In this document: piece after piece, positions 1 through 8,540 of the stretch
Layout of the letters: every line of letters begins with the position of its first letter
Position numbering within the stretch: the stretch's first letter is position 1
NCBI GenBank assembly: GCA_009841255.1
Contig: VXMD01000032.1
Span: 179,913 to 243,912 of the forward strand
Reading direction: 5' to 3'
Source: Candidatus Poribacteria bacterium
GTDB taxonomy: Bacteria > Poribacteria > WGA-4E > WGA-3G
Length of the DNA: 64,000 bases
Notes under the pieces: model-generated
Told to the model about the DNA's origin: nothing
Seen by the model: only the letters and a program-made list of their open reading frames with translations
Database searches by the model: none
Made by a program: the position numbers and the translations under genes

Positions 1-85
1 GCGCACCACCCGACGCTAAAAAAATAAAATTCTTGTAGATTTACGACACCTGTAGGAGAGGTTTCTTACCCCAACCTGCATCAGA

Positions 86-976
86 CTATTTCGCGTCCGA
101 ATCCTTTGTCAATGTCCGCCAAAATGAACGCGACGGGCGATTCATGTTGTCAAACATCTCGTAATTCCCCTTTTTACAGAATTCGTAGAGTGCTTCTGTC
201 AATGGAATGTCAAATCCAGAGGCTTCTGCGGCGGCAAGGAAATAGGGCAATTCTGGGTATTTGATAACGAGCGTTCCACCTTCCCCATCGATGATGCGTT
301 TGGCGATTCTATCGAACTGTCCACGCCACCCCTCACCCATACCGACTGCTTCACGAATCGCGGTTGGATCCACGCCTGCACGAACACCGAACGCCATTGC
401 CTCCATGAAGGCGGCATCGCCGAGTCCCATCGCCAATTGATTCACACCTTTGACGATCTGTCCGGAACCGCTTGGACCGCAGTATACCACATACCTCGGT
501 TCCCCAAGCAATTCTAAAATCGGGCGGCATTTTTCGACGACCGTTGCATCGCCACCGACAAAGATACGGAGTGTTCCCGTTTCGGATCCATGTGTTCCAC
601 CGCTTACCGGTGCGTCTATCAGCGTGGCGCCTTTCTCGGCGAATCTCATCGCTATGTCCCGCGTCTTTTCTACTTCCGTCGTGCCTAAGTCGATAAAGAC
701 ATGACCGTCGCGAGCATTAGGGATTAGATGTTGCTCCGCGACGCTGCAAAAAATATCGGAGGAACGCAAACTGGTCATGATAACATCGCTGTTTTTAACA
801 ACCTCGGTCGTATCGTTTCCTACGGTTGCTCCAGTTTCAGCGAGTGCTTCACATCTTGTGGCATCAATATCATATCCGATGAGCGGATATCCGGCGTTGT
901 GAAGATTCTTCGCCATCCGTCCGCCCATGTTCCCAAGTCCAATAAAACCGATTCCGGGGAGTTGTTGAAGTTTCAT
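86..976 (-). CDS. 3-hydroxyisobutyrate dehydrogenase-type NAD(P) oxidoreductase
   Basis: The 296-residue protein belongs to the beta-hydroxyacid dehydrogenase family (3-hydroxyisobutyrate dehydrogenase, tartronate semialdehyde reductase). Visible are the N-terminal Rossmann motif GLGNMG (residues 13-18), the substrate-binding DAPVSGG (121-127) and the catalytic lysine region SGQIVKGVNQ (171-180, K176). Family members oxidise short beta-hydroxy acids to semialdehydes in the cytoplasm; the exact substrate cannot be read. The ATG at 976 follows an AGGAAAA-like ribosome site. It is co-directional with the GH32 gene 40 bp upstream, so carbohydrate catabolism is a reasonable context. Confidence 0.88.
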   Translation of the reverse strand: MKLQQLPGIGFIGLGNMGGRMAKNLHNAGYPLIGYDIDATRCEALAETGATVGNDTTEVVKNSDVIMTSLRSSDIFCSVAEQHLIPNARDGHVFIDLGTTEVEKTRDIAMRFAEKGATLIDAPVSGGTHGSETGTLRIFVGGDATVVEKCRPILELLGEPRYVVYCGPSGSGQIVKGVNQLAMGLGDAAFMEAMAFGVRAGVDPTAIREAVGMGEGWRGQFDRIAKRIIDGEGGTLVIKYPELPYFLAAAEASGFDIPLTEALYEFCKKGNYEMFDNMNRPSRSFWRTLTKDSDAK

Positions 977-1016
977 AATTTTCCTATAGTTCGGTTCCTG
1001 AGAGTCGTTAGCACAA

Positions 1017-2570
1017 TTATGCTACCGTCGGTGTGATCGTCCATGCATCTAAACCGTTTAAAATTGCCTCACCGCCGTGTGCGAAAATTGAGACACCGAG
1101 ACTGTCCGCTCGCGTCGGATAGATACGCTGGGTTAGGCACAACCGACTGTTCGCGAAAACTTCCAGCACGGATCGGTCTAAAAAGATATGGAGTTTCAGG
1201 TGTTCCTCTTCAAGCAGTTTAAAGGGGGCTTCTTGTGAATTTGTCCAACGCTCTCCACCGTCTTCGTCTCGTGGGGTCAGGCGCGGATATTTCACCTCGT
1301 CATCTAAGGTTGATTTCGTGAGATCGATTTTAAGGAGTTCGTCGGATGGCGAATAGACAATGGTGGTTTCCTCCTCGCCGCCTGGGGAACAGCGAACCTT
1401 CACACCGAATTCCGTAGCACCCTTCGGATCAATTTCGATCTGTATTTCAAGACAATCGCCGTTTACCCCTTCAATCTTGATCTCCGTATCCGCATCGAGT
1501 TGGATTGTTTTTTTGTGATGATGCTGAGTGCGGAGTTTTTCGAGTTCCGGAACGGGTTCGATACAGAGACTTCCGTCTTCACGCAACGATAGGATCCGCG
1601 GCAGCGTCATTACGGAAGCCCAGCCGTATGTCTCCCACGGACGGGCTTCGCGAATCCAACCGAAAAAGATACGGCGTCCCTTGTCATCAAGGAGAGTCTC
1701 GGGTCCAGAGAGTTGTCCGCCTTGCCAGTTCATACGTCCATGTGTTTCAGGATAGAACTGCTCATTCTCGTAACGTCCGAGATAATAGTGTGCCATACCG
1801 TAAGGACGGTGTCCGTGCATCAGAAGCATGTATTTATCGCCGAGCGGAAAGAAATCGGGACAGGCGCAATCTTCAACCGCATCCGTCCAACGCCGCGAAG
1901 ATTTGTAAAACGGACCGAGGTATTCCCACCGAATACAATCATCTGAACGGAAAAGACTGGTCGCGTCGCCTTCGTATCCCGGTCGGCTGTTCTTGTTACC
2001 TATGAGCGCATAATAGGTACCATTCTCATACCATGCACACGGATCAAAAACGTGATATTCCTGCGGTTCGTCCGGTATTGGAATGACCGGATTTGCGGGT
2101 GACGGCGTCCAATGAATCAAATCATTGTCTTCGCTGGTTGCGATACAGGTGCCTTGATTCGGCACGTGATAAATGAAAGTCGGAAGCGGCGCGTTCTCAA
2201 TAGCATCCCCGCTATATATGCCGCGCGGCATTGATCCATCAGTGGCAGGTTTTATCGCTGGTGGGTGATGTATCCAATGCACCAGATCGCAGCTGGAGGA
2301 GTGATCGAGTACCGGCAGCCACTCGTCCCCGAATGCAGAGCCAGGAGAAATTTTACCCGTGTGGGCAAAATTTGGGTTCGACATGCGTCCAAGATAAAAA
2401 ACGTGATATCGCCCATTGAAAAAAATGGTACAGTTTGCATCATTAAAAAACCCATCGGGCGGGAGTAGATGATAGCGCGGTCGGTGCGGGTCGGCTGAAA
2501 GGTATTCTCGCAATTCACGTGCATTCCCGACGCGTTTATGAAGGTCTTTAATTGTAATTGCTGGTTCCAT
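1017..2570 (-). CDS. Glycoside hydrolase family 32-like protein (fructan/sucrose hydrolase fold)
   Basis: A 517-residue protein with the GH32 order of motifs: NDAN near residue 43 (normally NDPN, nucleophile D44), YSGDA, HVFDPCAW (RDP-like transition-state stabiliser), CACPDFFP (normally ECPDFFP), then the C-terminal beta-sandwich with DRSVLEVF and SIFAHGG. GH32 enzymes hydrolyse beta-fructosides such as sucrose, inulin or levan. No signal peptide is seen, so a cytoplasmic site is likely. The acid/base Glu of the ECPD motif reads Ala here, with the nearest Glu three residues earlier. Activity, or the residue doing acid catalysis, is therefore uncertain. The gene is divergent from an oxidoreductase at 2791. 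Confidence 0.85.
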   Translation of the reverse strand: MEPAITIKDLHKRVGNARELREYLSADPHRPRYHLLPPDGFFNDANCTIFFNGRYHVFYLGRMSNPNFAHTGKISPGSAFGDEWLPVLDHSSSCDLVHWIHHPPAIKPATDGSMPRGIYSGDAIENAPLPTFIYHVPNQGTCIATSEDNDLIHWTPSPANPVIPIPDEPQEYHVFDPCAWYENGTYYALIGNKNSRPGYEGDATSLFRSDDCIRWEYLGPFYKSSRRWTDAVEDCACPDFFPLGDKYMLLMHGHRPYGMAHYYLGRYENEQFYPETHGRMNWQGGQLSGPETLLDDKGRRIFFGWIREARPWETYGWASVMTLPRILSLREDGSLCIEPVPELEKLRTQHHHKKTIQLDADTEIKIEGVNGDCLEIQIEIDPKGATEFGVKVRCSPGGEEETTIVYSPSDELLKIDLTKSTLDDEVKYPRLTPRDEDGGERWTNSQEAPFKLLEEEHLKLHIFLDRSVLEVFANSRLCLTQRIYPTRADSLGVSIFAHGGEAILNGLDAWTITPTVA

Positions 2571-2723
2571 TTGCTGTGCGTTCTCCTCGAAAACTTGCTA
2601 TTCAGAAGATCGTTATTTCAAGTGTAGAAGACGGTATCAGAGTATAACATGTTAGGAGAGAAGTGACAAGAGAAATCAAAACACATCAAACCCGTTTAGA
2701 TACGTCTATGAAGACGTTTTTCC

Positions 2724-2752
2724 TTGAGGTATTTTACCAGACTTGGTATACT
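2724..2752 (+). promoter_or_regulatory. Candidate sigma-70 promoter
   Basis: TTGAGG (2724-2729) and TATACT (2747-2752) are separated by 17 bp. The predicted transcript start near 2759 lies about 30 bp before the ATG of the oxidoreductase at 2791. Confidence 0.55.
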
Positions 2753-2790
2753 GCCCTAACTATAGTTGGTCAATAGAAAGGAATTGAGTT

Positions 2791-3771
2791 ATGCAAAAAT
2801 GTGCACTTATCAGCGGTAGAGGTATGGGATTGATGCACGGCGGAAACTTCCACAGCCATCCGGACGCGGAGGTGGTCGCGGTGTGCGATATGGATCCGGA
2901 ACTCCTTGCGAAGGCAGCAGAACAATTTGGGGTCCCTGGGTATTCAACAATTGAGGATCTCTTAGCAAATTGTGATGCGGAACTCGTACTTCTTATTGTC
3001 AATGAGACCCGGCGCATCCCACCCTTACGGCAATTGCTTGAAGCCGGACGGAACGTGTTCACTGAGAAACCGCTCTGTGGATTGGAGGGACAAGCCCGGT
3101 TGCGTGAAGAAGACCTCCGAATCGCGGCACCCGCTATTGCAACATGGCGCGACTCTCATCTTAAGTTCGGGATCGATTTCAACTACCGATTTATGCACCA
3201 TTTCCGTAAACTGCATGATGATGTTGCTGAAAATCGGTTGGGTGAGATTCGGATGGTACACGCACGTGCGCATTTCAACTGTTGGTCGCATGTCATCGAT
3301 CAGATCCTCTGGACGGTCGGCAGACCGGAATGGGTGAGTGTTGTCGGAGATCCGAATGAAGCCGGGGGATGGGGACGTTTAATTCACATGGGTTGGGAGA
3401 ATGGCGTCATCGGCTCCTTGAGCGGCACAAACTTGTGGGGTTACGACGATCATCCGCTTCGAGTTAAGGTCCTTGGCGATGAATTTTACGCCGAGGCAAA
3501 AGGATTGGAAGGCTCCTACTCCCGCCGAAAAGCGAATACTTCCGAAATAGAGGAAGTCTGGGAAGCCGAAGATGACAGCCCAGAGATGCCGGAGTCTTTC
3601 AAACGGATGGCTGATGGTGTGGTTAAGGCGATGCATGCCGACACTCCCTTCCCAGCAGACGGTGAAGCGGCATGGAACGAACTCCTGTTTGAGGCGGCAG
3701 TTCACAGGTCCGCCTTGCAGAACAATGCCCGCGTATTTCTGAAAGATGTTGAAGAAGAAGCAAGCGCTTGA
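2791..3771 (+). CDS. Gfo/Idh/MocA family oxidoreductase
   Basis: A 326-residue NAD(P)-dependent sugar or cyclitol dehydrogenase-like protein. The N-terminal Rossmann fold has SGRGMGLMHG (8-17) and the family motif EKP (92-94). The C-terminal half is the Gfo/Idh/MocA substrate domain with FGIDFNYRF after the first domain. A GGAATTGAG stretch precedes the ATG. It is the first of three family members in the window and is transcribed divergently from the GH32 gene, which suggests a role in sugar breakdown. The substrate is not predictable from the sequence. Confidence 0.87.
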   Translation: MQKCALISGRGMGLMHGGNFHSHPDAEVVAVCDMDPELLAKAAEQFGVPGYSTIEDLLANCDAELVLLIVNETRRIPPLRQLLEAGRNVFTEKPLCGLEGQARLREEDLRIAAPAIATWRDSHLKFGIDFNYRFMHHFRKLHDDVAENRLGEIRMVHARAHFNCWSHVIDQILWTVGRPEWVSVVGDPNEAGGWGRLIHMGWENGVIGSLSGTNLWGYDDHPLRVKVLGDEFYAEAKGLEGSYSRRKANTSEIEEVWEAEDDSPEMPESFKRMADGVVKAMHADTPFPADGEAAWNELLFEAAVHRSALQNNARVFLKDVEEEASA

Positions 3772-3779
3772 AAAAAATT

Positions 3780-3806
3780 AGAGGCGCGGTTGAAAACCGC
3801 GCCTCT
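3780..3806 (-). terminator. Hairpin between convergent genes, terminator-like
   Basis: A perfect 12-bp stem (3780-3791 with 3795-3806) with a 3-nt loop lies between converging genes. On the minus strand it is followed by a T-rich run (complement of 3771-3777), fitting rho-independent termination of the dehydrogenase gene ending at 3829. The core GCGGTTGAAAACCGC recurs inverted at 47928-47942. Confidence 0.65.
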
Positions 3807-3828
3807 ATCTCAGGGATGGTATAACGTT

Positions 3829-4881
3829 TTAAGCGGCACCACCTTCGACAGCGATCTTAATGGCGTCCTTTCCGTCCAAGTTGTAACTGCCGTGCAGTGC
3901 ATCGAAACCTTTAGAAACATCTTCTAAGGGCAGCGTGTGGCTGACAAAGCCTTCAAATAAGTGCGCATGTTTCTCGAGCATCGGAATGGCGCGGATAAAA
4001 TGTTTCCTCTCAAATCCCCATCCGGCTTCCAGTCGAAGGTTCTTACGCATTAGCATCTGGTTCGGATTGCAATCAAAAGAACCAACATCCACAAAATGCC
4101 CGTATACGACGTAGGCTCCACTGTGCCTGATATAATCCAACCCTTCCGGGATAGCGGCGAGGAAACCGGTGCATTCGTAGACGACATCTGCACCGTTGCC
4201 TTGCGGTGTATTTTCTCGGACAATCCGTTTCCGTTCTTCCGGATCCGGCACTTCGGCGATGTCAATCGTCAGATCTGCCCCCAATCGTTTTGCCATCTCA
4301 AGCCTTCCGGGAGGTCCGCCGACAACGATAAGCCTTCCAGCACCGGAAACTCTCGCCCAATTAAGCGCAAGCAGACCGATCGGACCGGTTCCCTGAATTA
4401 CAACCGTGTCCCCGAATTCGATTTTGCCGCGGGACACACAGTGTGCGGCACACGAAGCAGGTTCGGCGAGCACAGCGATTTCCGGTGGCAGATCGGTCTT
4501 AATGAACATATTTGTCGACGGGTTTGAGAGGTAGATGTACTCACTGAAACCGCCGCGCAAGTACGGTTCTTCTTCCGAAGGAGAGAAACCGAGTCCCCCG
4601 CTTGGGGACAGTGCGATCCTGTCCCCCTCTTTAACCGGGTTTCCGAGATAGTCCGCTTCGACCCCTTCCCCTAAAGTCTCAATCACACCGACGTTCTCGT
4701 GTCCGAGGATAATGTCGTGATCAATACGTTGAAATTCCCAGTTGTGAAGGTCGGTACCGCAAATACCCCCTAACTCCTGACGCACAAGTACTGTACCGGG
4801 TGCAGGATCAACAATCGGGTACTCTCGGACTTCAAAACTTTTGCCACTCATCACAGTGGCACGTGATGTTCTGGTTCCCAT
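3829..4881 (-). CDS. Zinc-type alcohol/polyol dehydrogenase (MDR superfamily)
   Basis: The start is placed at 4881, giving 350 residues, because an AAGGAG site lies just upstream; a longer frame reaches 4950 without an obvious ribosome site. The protein shows the catalytic-zinc pattern GGICGTD (C41), GHEN (H61, E62) and the Rossmann GTGPIG with a following GG pair. This is the layout of threonine or sorbitol dehydrogenase-like enzymes, which oxidise secondary alcohols with NAD(P). It is co-directional with another MDR protein 128 bp upstream. A terminator-like hairpin follows the stop. Confidence 0.86.
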   Translation of the reverse strand: MGTRTSRATVMSGKSFEVREYPIVDPAPGTVLVRQELGGICGTDLHNWEFQRIDHDIILGHENVGVIETLGEGVEADYLGNPVKEGDRIALSPSGGLGFSPSEEEPYLRGGFSEYIYLSNPSTNMFIKTDLPPEIAVLAEPASCAAHCVSRGKIEFGDTVVIQGTGPIGLLALNWARVSGAGRLIVVGGPPGRLEMAKRLGADLTIDIAEVPDPEERKRIVRENTPQGNGADVVYECTGFLAAIPEGLDYIRHSGAYVVYGHFVDVGSFDCNPNQMLMRKNLRLEAGWGFERKHFIRAIPMLEKHAHLFEGFVSHTLPLEDVSKGFDALHGSYNLDGKDAIKIAVEGGAA

Positions 4882-4920
4882 TGTAAAACTCCTTTGAAAT
4901 AGGTTTTTACGTTTGTAGTG

Positions 4921-4936
4921 GGGCAATTCATTGCCC
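4921..4936. repeat. Short palindrome, interspersed-repeat type
   Basis: A perfect 7-bp inverted repeat GGGCAAT/ATTGCCC with a 2-nt loop sits in the gap between the two MDR genes. It resembles the other short palindromes scattered between genes here. Confidence 0.4.
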
Positions 4937-5009
4937 GTTGCCAAGCACAACAGCGGCTGGCTGGAAATATAGACGTAGGCATCTTTGCCAAAGCACCCTC
5001 AACAAATCG

Positions 5010-5996
5010 TTAAACTTTGACGATTATCTTACCGAGTTTTTCGCCTGTGAAAAGCGCGATAAACGCCTTTGGTGCATTTTCCAATCCTTCGATAATCGTC
5101 TCTTCCCATTGTATCTTGCCTTCGGATATCCACTGCCGCATATCGCTGTAAAATTCGGAGTTCCGCGCCATGAAGTCAGTCACGATAAACCCTTGTAACC
5201 GAATCCGTTTACCGATCGCGGAACTGAGGTTTGTCGGACCTGGCGTCGGTTCGATGTCGTTGTATTGGGAAATCATCCCACACAGTGGGATACGTCCGTG
5301 CATGTTCATCACCGCGAGCGCGGCTTGTAGGTGTCTACCGCCTACATTTTCAAAGTAGACATCAAGTCCATCGGGACAGTGTTTCCTGAGTTCAGCCTCC
5401 AAGTCATCAACATTTTTATAGTTAAAAGCCGCATCAACCCCTGCTGTCTCCTGTAGCCACGCGACTTTCTGATCGGAACCTGCACTCGCAACGACTCGGC
5501 ACCCTTTGATTTTGGCGATCTGGCATACAATTGAACCCACCGCACCTGCCGCTGCGGAGACAAAAACCGTTTCACCTGATTTAGGCTGACCTATCTCCAG
5601 GAATCCGAAATAGGCGGTACGTCCGGGCATACCGACAGCCCCTAAAAACGACTGGAGTGGCGCGATCGTCAGATCGACAGCCGTCACGCTCTCTGCCGAC
5701 GCGATGTAGTGGTCGCGCCACCCCTGCATCCCCGTTACATAATCTCCGACTTGAAATTGGTCACTGTTCGATGCCACGATCCGACCGGCGCACCTACCTT
5801 CTAAGGGTTTATCGAGTTCAGCGGATCGCATCCCGCCCCGCATATACGGGTCTACGGACGTGTAAAGGTTTTCAACTAACACCTCTCCTACTGCGGGTTC
5901 AGGGAGCGTCGCCTCAACGATTTCAAAATCACTTTCTTTGGGCATACCGACGATTCGGTTCTTAAGGCGAATTTGTCGGCTTACAGTATTTGACAT
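5010..5996 (-). CDS. NADP-dependent MDR oxidoreductase (CurA/leukotriene B4 dehydrogenase-like)
   Basis: A 328-residue protein of the zinc-free medium-chain reductases that reduce alkenals, alkenones or prostaglandin-like enones with NADPH. Visible signatures are SVDPYMRG (48-54), the nucleotide motif SAAAGAVGS (147-155), and FENVGG followed by GRIPLCGMIS in the second half. There are no zinc-ligand cysteines, as expected. The ATG at 5996 follows AGGAG. Length matches the family. The role is probably detoxification of reactive carbonyls. Confidence 0.88.
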   Translation of the reverse strand: MSNTVSRQIRLKNRIVGMPKESDFEIVEATLPEPAVGEVLVENLYTSVDPYMRGGMRSAELDKPLEGRCAGRIVASNSDQFQVGDYVTGMQGWRDHYIASAESVTAVDLTIAPLQSFLGAVGMPGRTAYFGFLEIGQPKSGETVFVSAAAGAVGSIVCQIAKIKGCRVVASAGSDQKVAWLQETAGVDAAFNYKNVDDLEAELRKHCPDGLDVYFENVGGRHLQAALAVMNMHGRIPLCGMISQYNDIEPTPGPTNLSSAIGKRIRLQGFIVTDFMARNSEFYSDMRQWISEGKIQWEETIIEGLENAPKAFIALFTGEKLGKIIVKV

Positions 5997-6400
5997 TCTT
6001 TTCTCCTATCGGCTTATGATTTAATTTAATTGGCATTGATGCAATAATAGCATATCTAAGAAAAAAGTCAAGATTAGGAGTATGGGGTTTTCCATAACGG
6101 CTAAAAAGTGATAGCAACGGTGTCTGAATTGGAAATAATACATTTACACTTGTCAGAAAAAGTGCTAAAATAACCCAAGTTGCTACTAAAAAGTTTAGGG
6201 CAGTTCAAAAACGGTTTGCAGACAATTTCCCTACCCTGTAGGGGTAATATGTCTATAGAAAACGGAATATTTATCTCCACCGCACCCCGTAGGGGTGCTA
6301 TGTCAAATAGATGGCAACTTGCGTTAAAATAGGGAATATATCATCATTCACAAGGGACCTTCCCATTAGAATTTTGTAAGGTATTAATGAGGTGGTTGTT
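5997..6400. other. 404-bp divergent intergenic region with palindromic repeats
   Basis: No gene is apparent. The left part is AT-rich and should hold promoters for the divergent genes at 5996 (-) and 6401 (+). It also carries an AAGTTGCTAC motif near 6177 that recurs near 40211, and two palindromes each followed by ATGT (6232-6251 and 6282-6303). Confidence 0.6.
6282..6303. repeat. Palindromic repeat, copy A
   Basis: The palindrome GCACCCC-GT-AGGGGTGC is followed by TATGT. A related copy TACCC-TGTAG-GGGTA + ATATGT lies at 6232-6251, and another (CACTCCAGCGGAGTG + CTATGT) at 19384-19404. Arms differ but pair within each copy, indicating a structured dispersed repeat. Confidence 0.5.
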
Positions 6401-7240
6401 ATGAAAGCCGAAAAACCGAAAGAGAAATACGATCAATTAATCGCTGATGGCTATTGTGTCGTTGAAAATGTTTTGAAAGAAGAGATGCTTAACCGACTTC
6501 GGACGGTGACCGACGAACTACTCGATGCTCAAACGGAAGACCAACACGCAGCCTATCGCTCCTCTGGCAGTATGATCAGTGTGTATATGCATCCACTGTT
6601 CGCAGAACTCGTCGCTTACCCGCGTGCCCTGCAGGCTCTTGACGCTTTGGGGTTCTTGAGACCGAAGTGGTCGTCGGGATATGTCATCAGTAAACCGCCT
6701 CAGAGTCCACCCCTATTTTGGCACCAAGACTGGTGGGGATGGAACGATCCGTGCAGCTACACGGCACTGCCCCAACAGTTGTTCCTCATGTACTATCTGG
6801 TTGACACGGCACCTCACAACGGGTGTCTCCGTGTCATTAAAGGTTCACATCTCAATCGCCATCCGCTGCATGATATACTGCCCGATGCCCACGGCGAAGC
6901 GCTCCAGCGCGTAGACAATGCTGACCATCCCGCATATCAACATTTTCCGGATGAAATTGACATACCGGTGAAAGCGGGAGACCTGGTTATCGGAGATTCT
7001 CGACTCCTACACGCCTCACACAGCAATCAGTCGGATAAACGTCGGACCGTGATTACGCTCTGGTATCATCCATTTTTTGCGCTGTTGCCTACAGAAATGC
7101 AAGCACATATCGGTAGACTCCGGCAGAGCCTCGCTTGGTCGGACGCAGAATGGGCGCGGATTGCCGAACTCGCTCCGATCTGTAAAGGCGACGTTGAACC
7201 GTTAAAATGGAACCGGAATCCGGGACCTAAGTTAAAGTAA
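6401..7240 (+). CDS. Phytanoyl-CoA dioxygenase family protein (Fe(II)/2-oxoglutarate oxygenase)
   Basis: The ATG at 6401 is preferred over a GTG at 6392 because AGGTGG lies at proper spacing; this gives 279 residues. The protein has the full iron triad of the PhyH family: H108 and D110 in FWHQDWW, and H204 in SRLLHASH, with an arginine pair (214-215) for 2-oxoglutarate. GSH (148-150) is the usual PhyH loop. Such enzymes hydroxylate small organic substrates using oxygen and 2-oxoglutarate; the substrate is unknown. It is upstream of a second PhyH gene and a sulfatase on the same strand. Confidence 0.9.
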   Translation: MKAEKPKEKYDQLIADGYCVVENVLKEEMLNRLRTVTDELLDAQTEDQHAAYRSSGSMISVYMHPLFAELVAYPRALQALDALGFLRPKWSSGYVISKPPQSPPLFWHQDWWGWNDPCSYTALPQQLFLMYYLVDTAPHNGCLRVIKGSHLNRHPLHDILPDAHGEALQRVDNADHPAYQHFPDEIDIPVKAGDLVIGDSRLLHASHSNQSDKRRTVITLWYHPFFALLPTEMQAHIGRLRQSLAWSDAEWARIAELAPICKGDVEPLKWNRNPGPKLK

Positions 7241-7287
7241 TTATGCTCTGATGTAAACAGAATTCGATTTGAAAAAAGCAGTATTTC

Positions 7288-7731
7288 ATGATACACTATA
7301 CAACTGAGAAACCGAAAGTCTACATTGAGACGACGGTTGTGAGTTATTTGGTGGCGCGGTATAGTTCTGATACAACTATTGCCATAGTACATGGTGTCGA
7401 ATACCTTGTATCATGGAACCATAAGCACATCGTGAATGCAAACGAGCGTGAACATATCAACAAAATTTGCCAAGCAGCAGGATTTAAACCGATAACGATT
7501 TGCACGCCTACTGAGTTAATAAAGAAATTTGAAATGAAAGAAGCTATTGAAGATTATACAGATCCCATTCTTGAGGAATGCCTTCGGATGAAAGCGGAGT
7601 TCAACGCCCAATTTAACTCTATGGAGGAACTCTCCGCGTATTTGAAAGCAGAAAATGAAAAATTCAAAAAACAGGGCTGGAAATACGTTTCCTACTACAA
7701 GCCCCCAGAGGAATCTGACAAGGATGCCTAA
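7288..7731 (+). CDS. Internally deleted PIN-domain toxin fused to antitoxin-like C-terminus
   Basis: The 147-residue product begins like a VapC-type PIN protein (KVYIETTVVSYLVAR, residues 9-23, E13 acidic) but jumps after SSDTTIA straight to the last part of such proteins (VHGVEYLVSWNHKHIVNAN, then ICTPTEL). About 85-90 central residues that carry further acidic catalytic positions are missing. From about residue 86 the frame continues into DPILEECLRMKAEFNAQF and KYVSYYKPP. That resembles the small DPIVEEVRKIR-type proteins often encoded beside PIN genes. The simplest reading is an in-frame deletion plus fusion of a toxin-antitoxin pair; the toxin is probably inactive. Confidence 0.65.
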   Translation: MIHYTTEKPKVYIETTVVSYLVARYSSDTTIAIVHGVEYLVSWNHKHIVNANEREHINKICQAAGFKPITICTPTELIKKFEMKEAIEDYTDPILEECLRMKAEFNAQFNSMEELSAYLKAENEKFKKQGWKYVSYYKPPEESDKDA

Positions 7732-7748
7732 AGGAAAGGACTTCTGCC

Positions 7749-8507
7749 ATGCCACAAAGCCCGATTTTTCATGACTATACATTTGGTGAACAGGAGCGGA
7801 AACTGCTGGATAGCGACGGCCATTTCGTTTTACCGGGTTTACTCACGTCAGAGGCACAAGAAAAGTTGACGAACTCGCTTTCGTATATCCACGAACTGTC
7901 TCGTACGCCAAAAGAAGGGCATGAACCGAATCGATTTTCCGCAGAATATGACAGTTATCTCGAAAGCCTGATTGCACACCCTCAGATGCTTGAACTCACA
8001 CGGAAGGTGTTGGGTGAAGATATCCGATACGATCACTGTGTTAGCCTGAATCGACCCGGCGGCAATCGTGGCATTGGGTGGCACAGCCACGGATACGCCG
8101 ATGACGATCCGAGTTTGGGGTTCGTCCGCATCTTCTTCTATGTCAACGGATTTGAACCCGACGATGGCGGTTTGAAAGCGGTTCCCGGAAGTCATTTGTA
8201 TCGCGACGCAAGAATTCATGCACAGTCCGACGCGGAACTGCGAGAAAATTGGTTGACAAGCAAAACGCATCCAGAAACAGGTGAACCGCTGGAAATCGAG
8301 GCATTATCTGCCCCGCCCGGCACAGTCGCGTTGATGTGGACGCATGCGGCACATGCCGTGTCCCGAAGAAAAGAGGATAGTAATACGCGCTGGTGCGTCG
8401 TCTATGCCTATCGGAATCCCGGCAGACCGTCCGGTGCCCGCTGGCTTACCCCCGAATTTGAACGAAAATCGATCCCCGGCGCAGAGGGATTAATGTCTCT
8501 CTACTAA
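7749..8507 (+). CDS. Phytanoyl-CoA dioxygenase family protein with non-canonical HxH motif
   Basis: A 252-residue PhyH-like protein; AAAGGAAAGGA precedes the ATG. The region GIGWHSHGYADDD (108-120) aligns with the iron-binding HxD of the family (WHSD in ectoine hydroxylases) but reads H112-S-H114, so the acidic ligand appears replaced by His. FEPDDGGLKAVPGSH is the usual PhyH core, and MWTHAAHAVSRR supplies the distal His and following arginines. It may bind metal differently, use the nearby DDD, or catalyse another reaction. It is followed within 34 bp by a sulfatase gene, probably co-transcribed. Confidence 0.85.
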   Translation: MPQSPIFHDYTFGEQERKLLDSDGHFVLPGLLTSEAQEKLTNSLSYIHELSRTPKEGHEPNRFSAEYDSYLESLIAHPQMLELTRKVLGEDIRYDHCVSLNRPGGNRGIGWHSHGYADDDPSLGFVRIFFYVNGFEPDDGGLKAVPGSHLYRDARIHAQSDAELRENWLTSKTHPETGEPLEIEALSAPPGTVALMWTHAAHAVSRRKEDSNTRWCVVYAYRNPGRPSGARWLTPEFERKSIPGAEGLMSLY

Positions 8508-8540
8508 AGTAGGAGGCGCGCCGCGCACCATAACGCAACT

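Noticed and set aside
1505..2005. 166-residue plus-strand frame opposite the GH32 gene
   Set aside because: It is the antisense shadow of a well-supported GH32 gene and has no domain features of its own.
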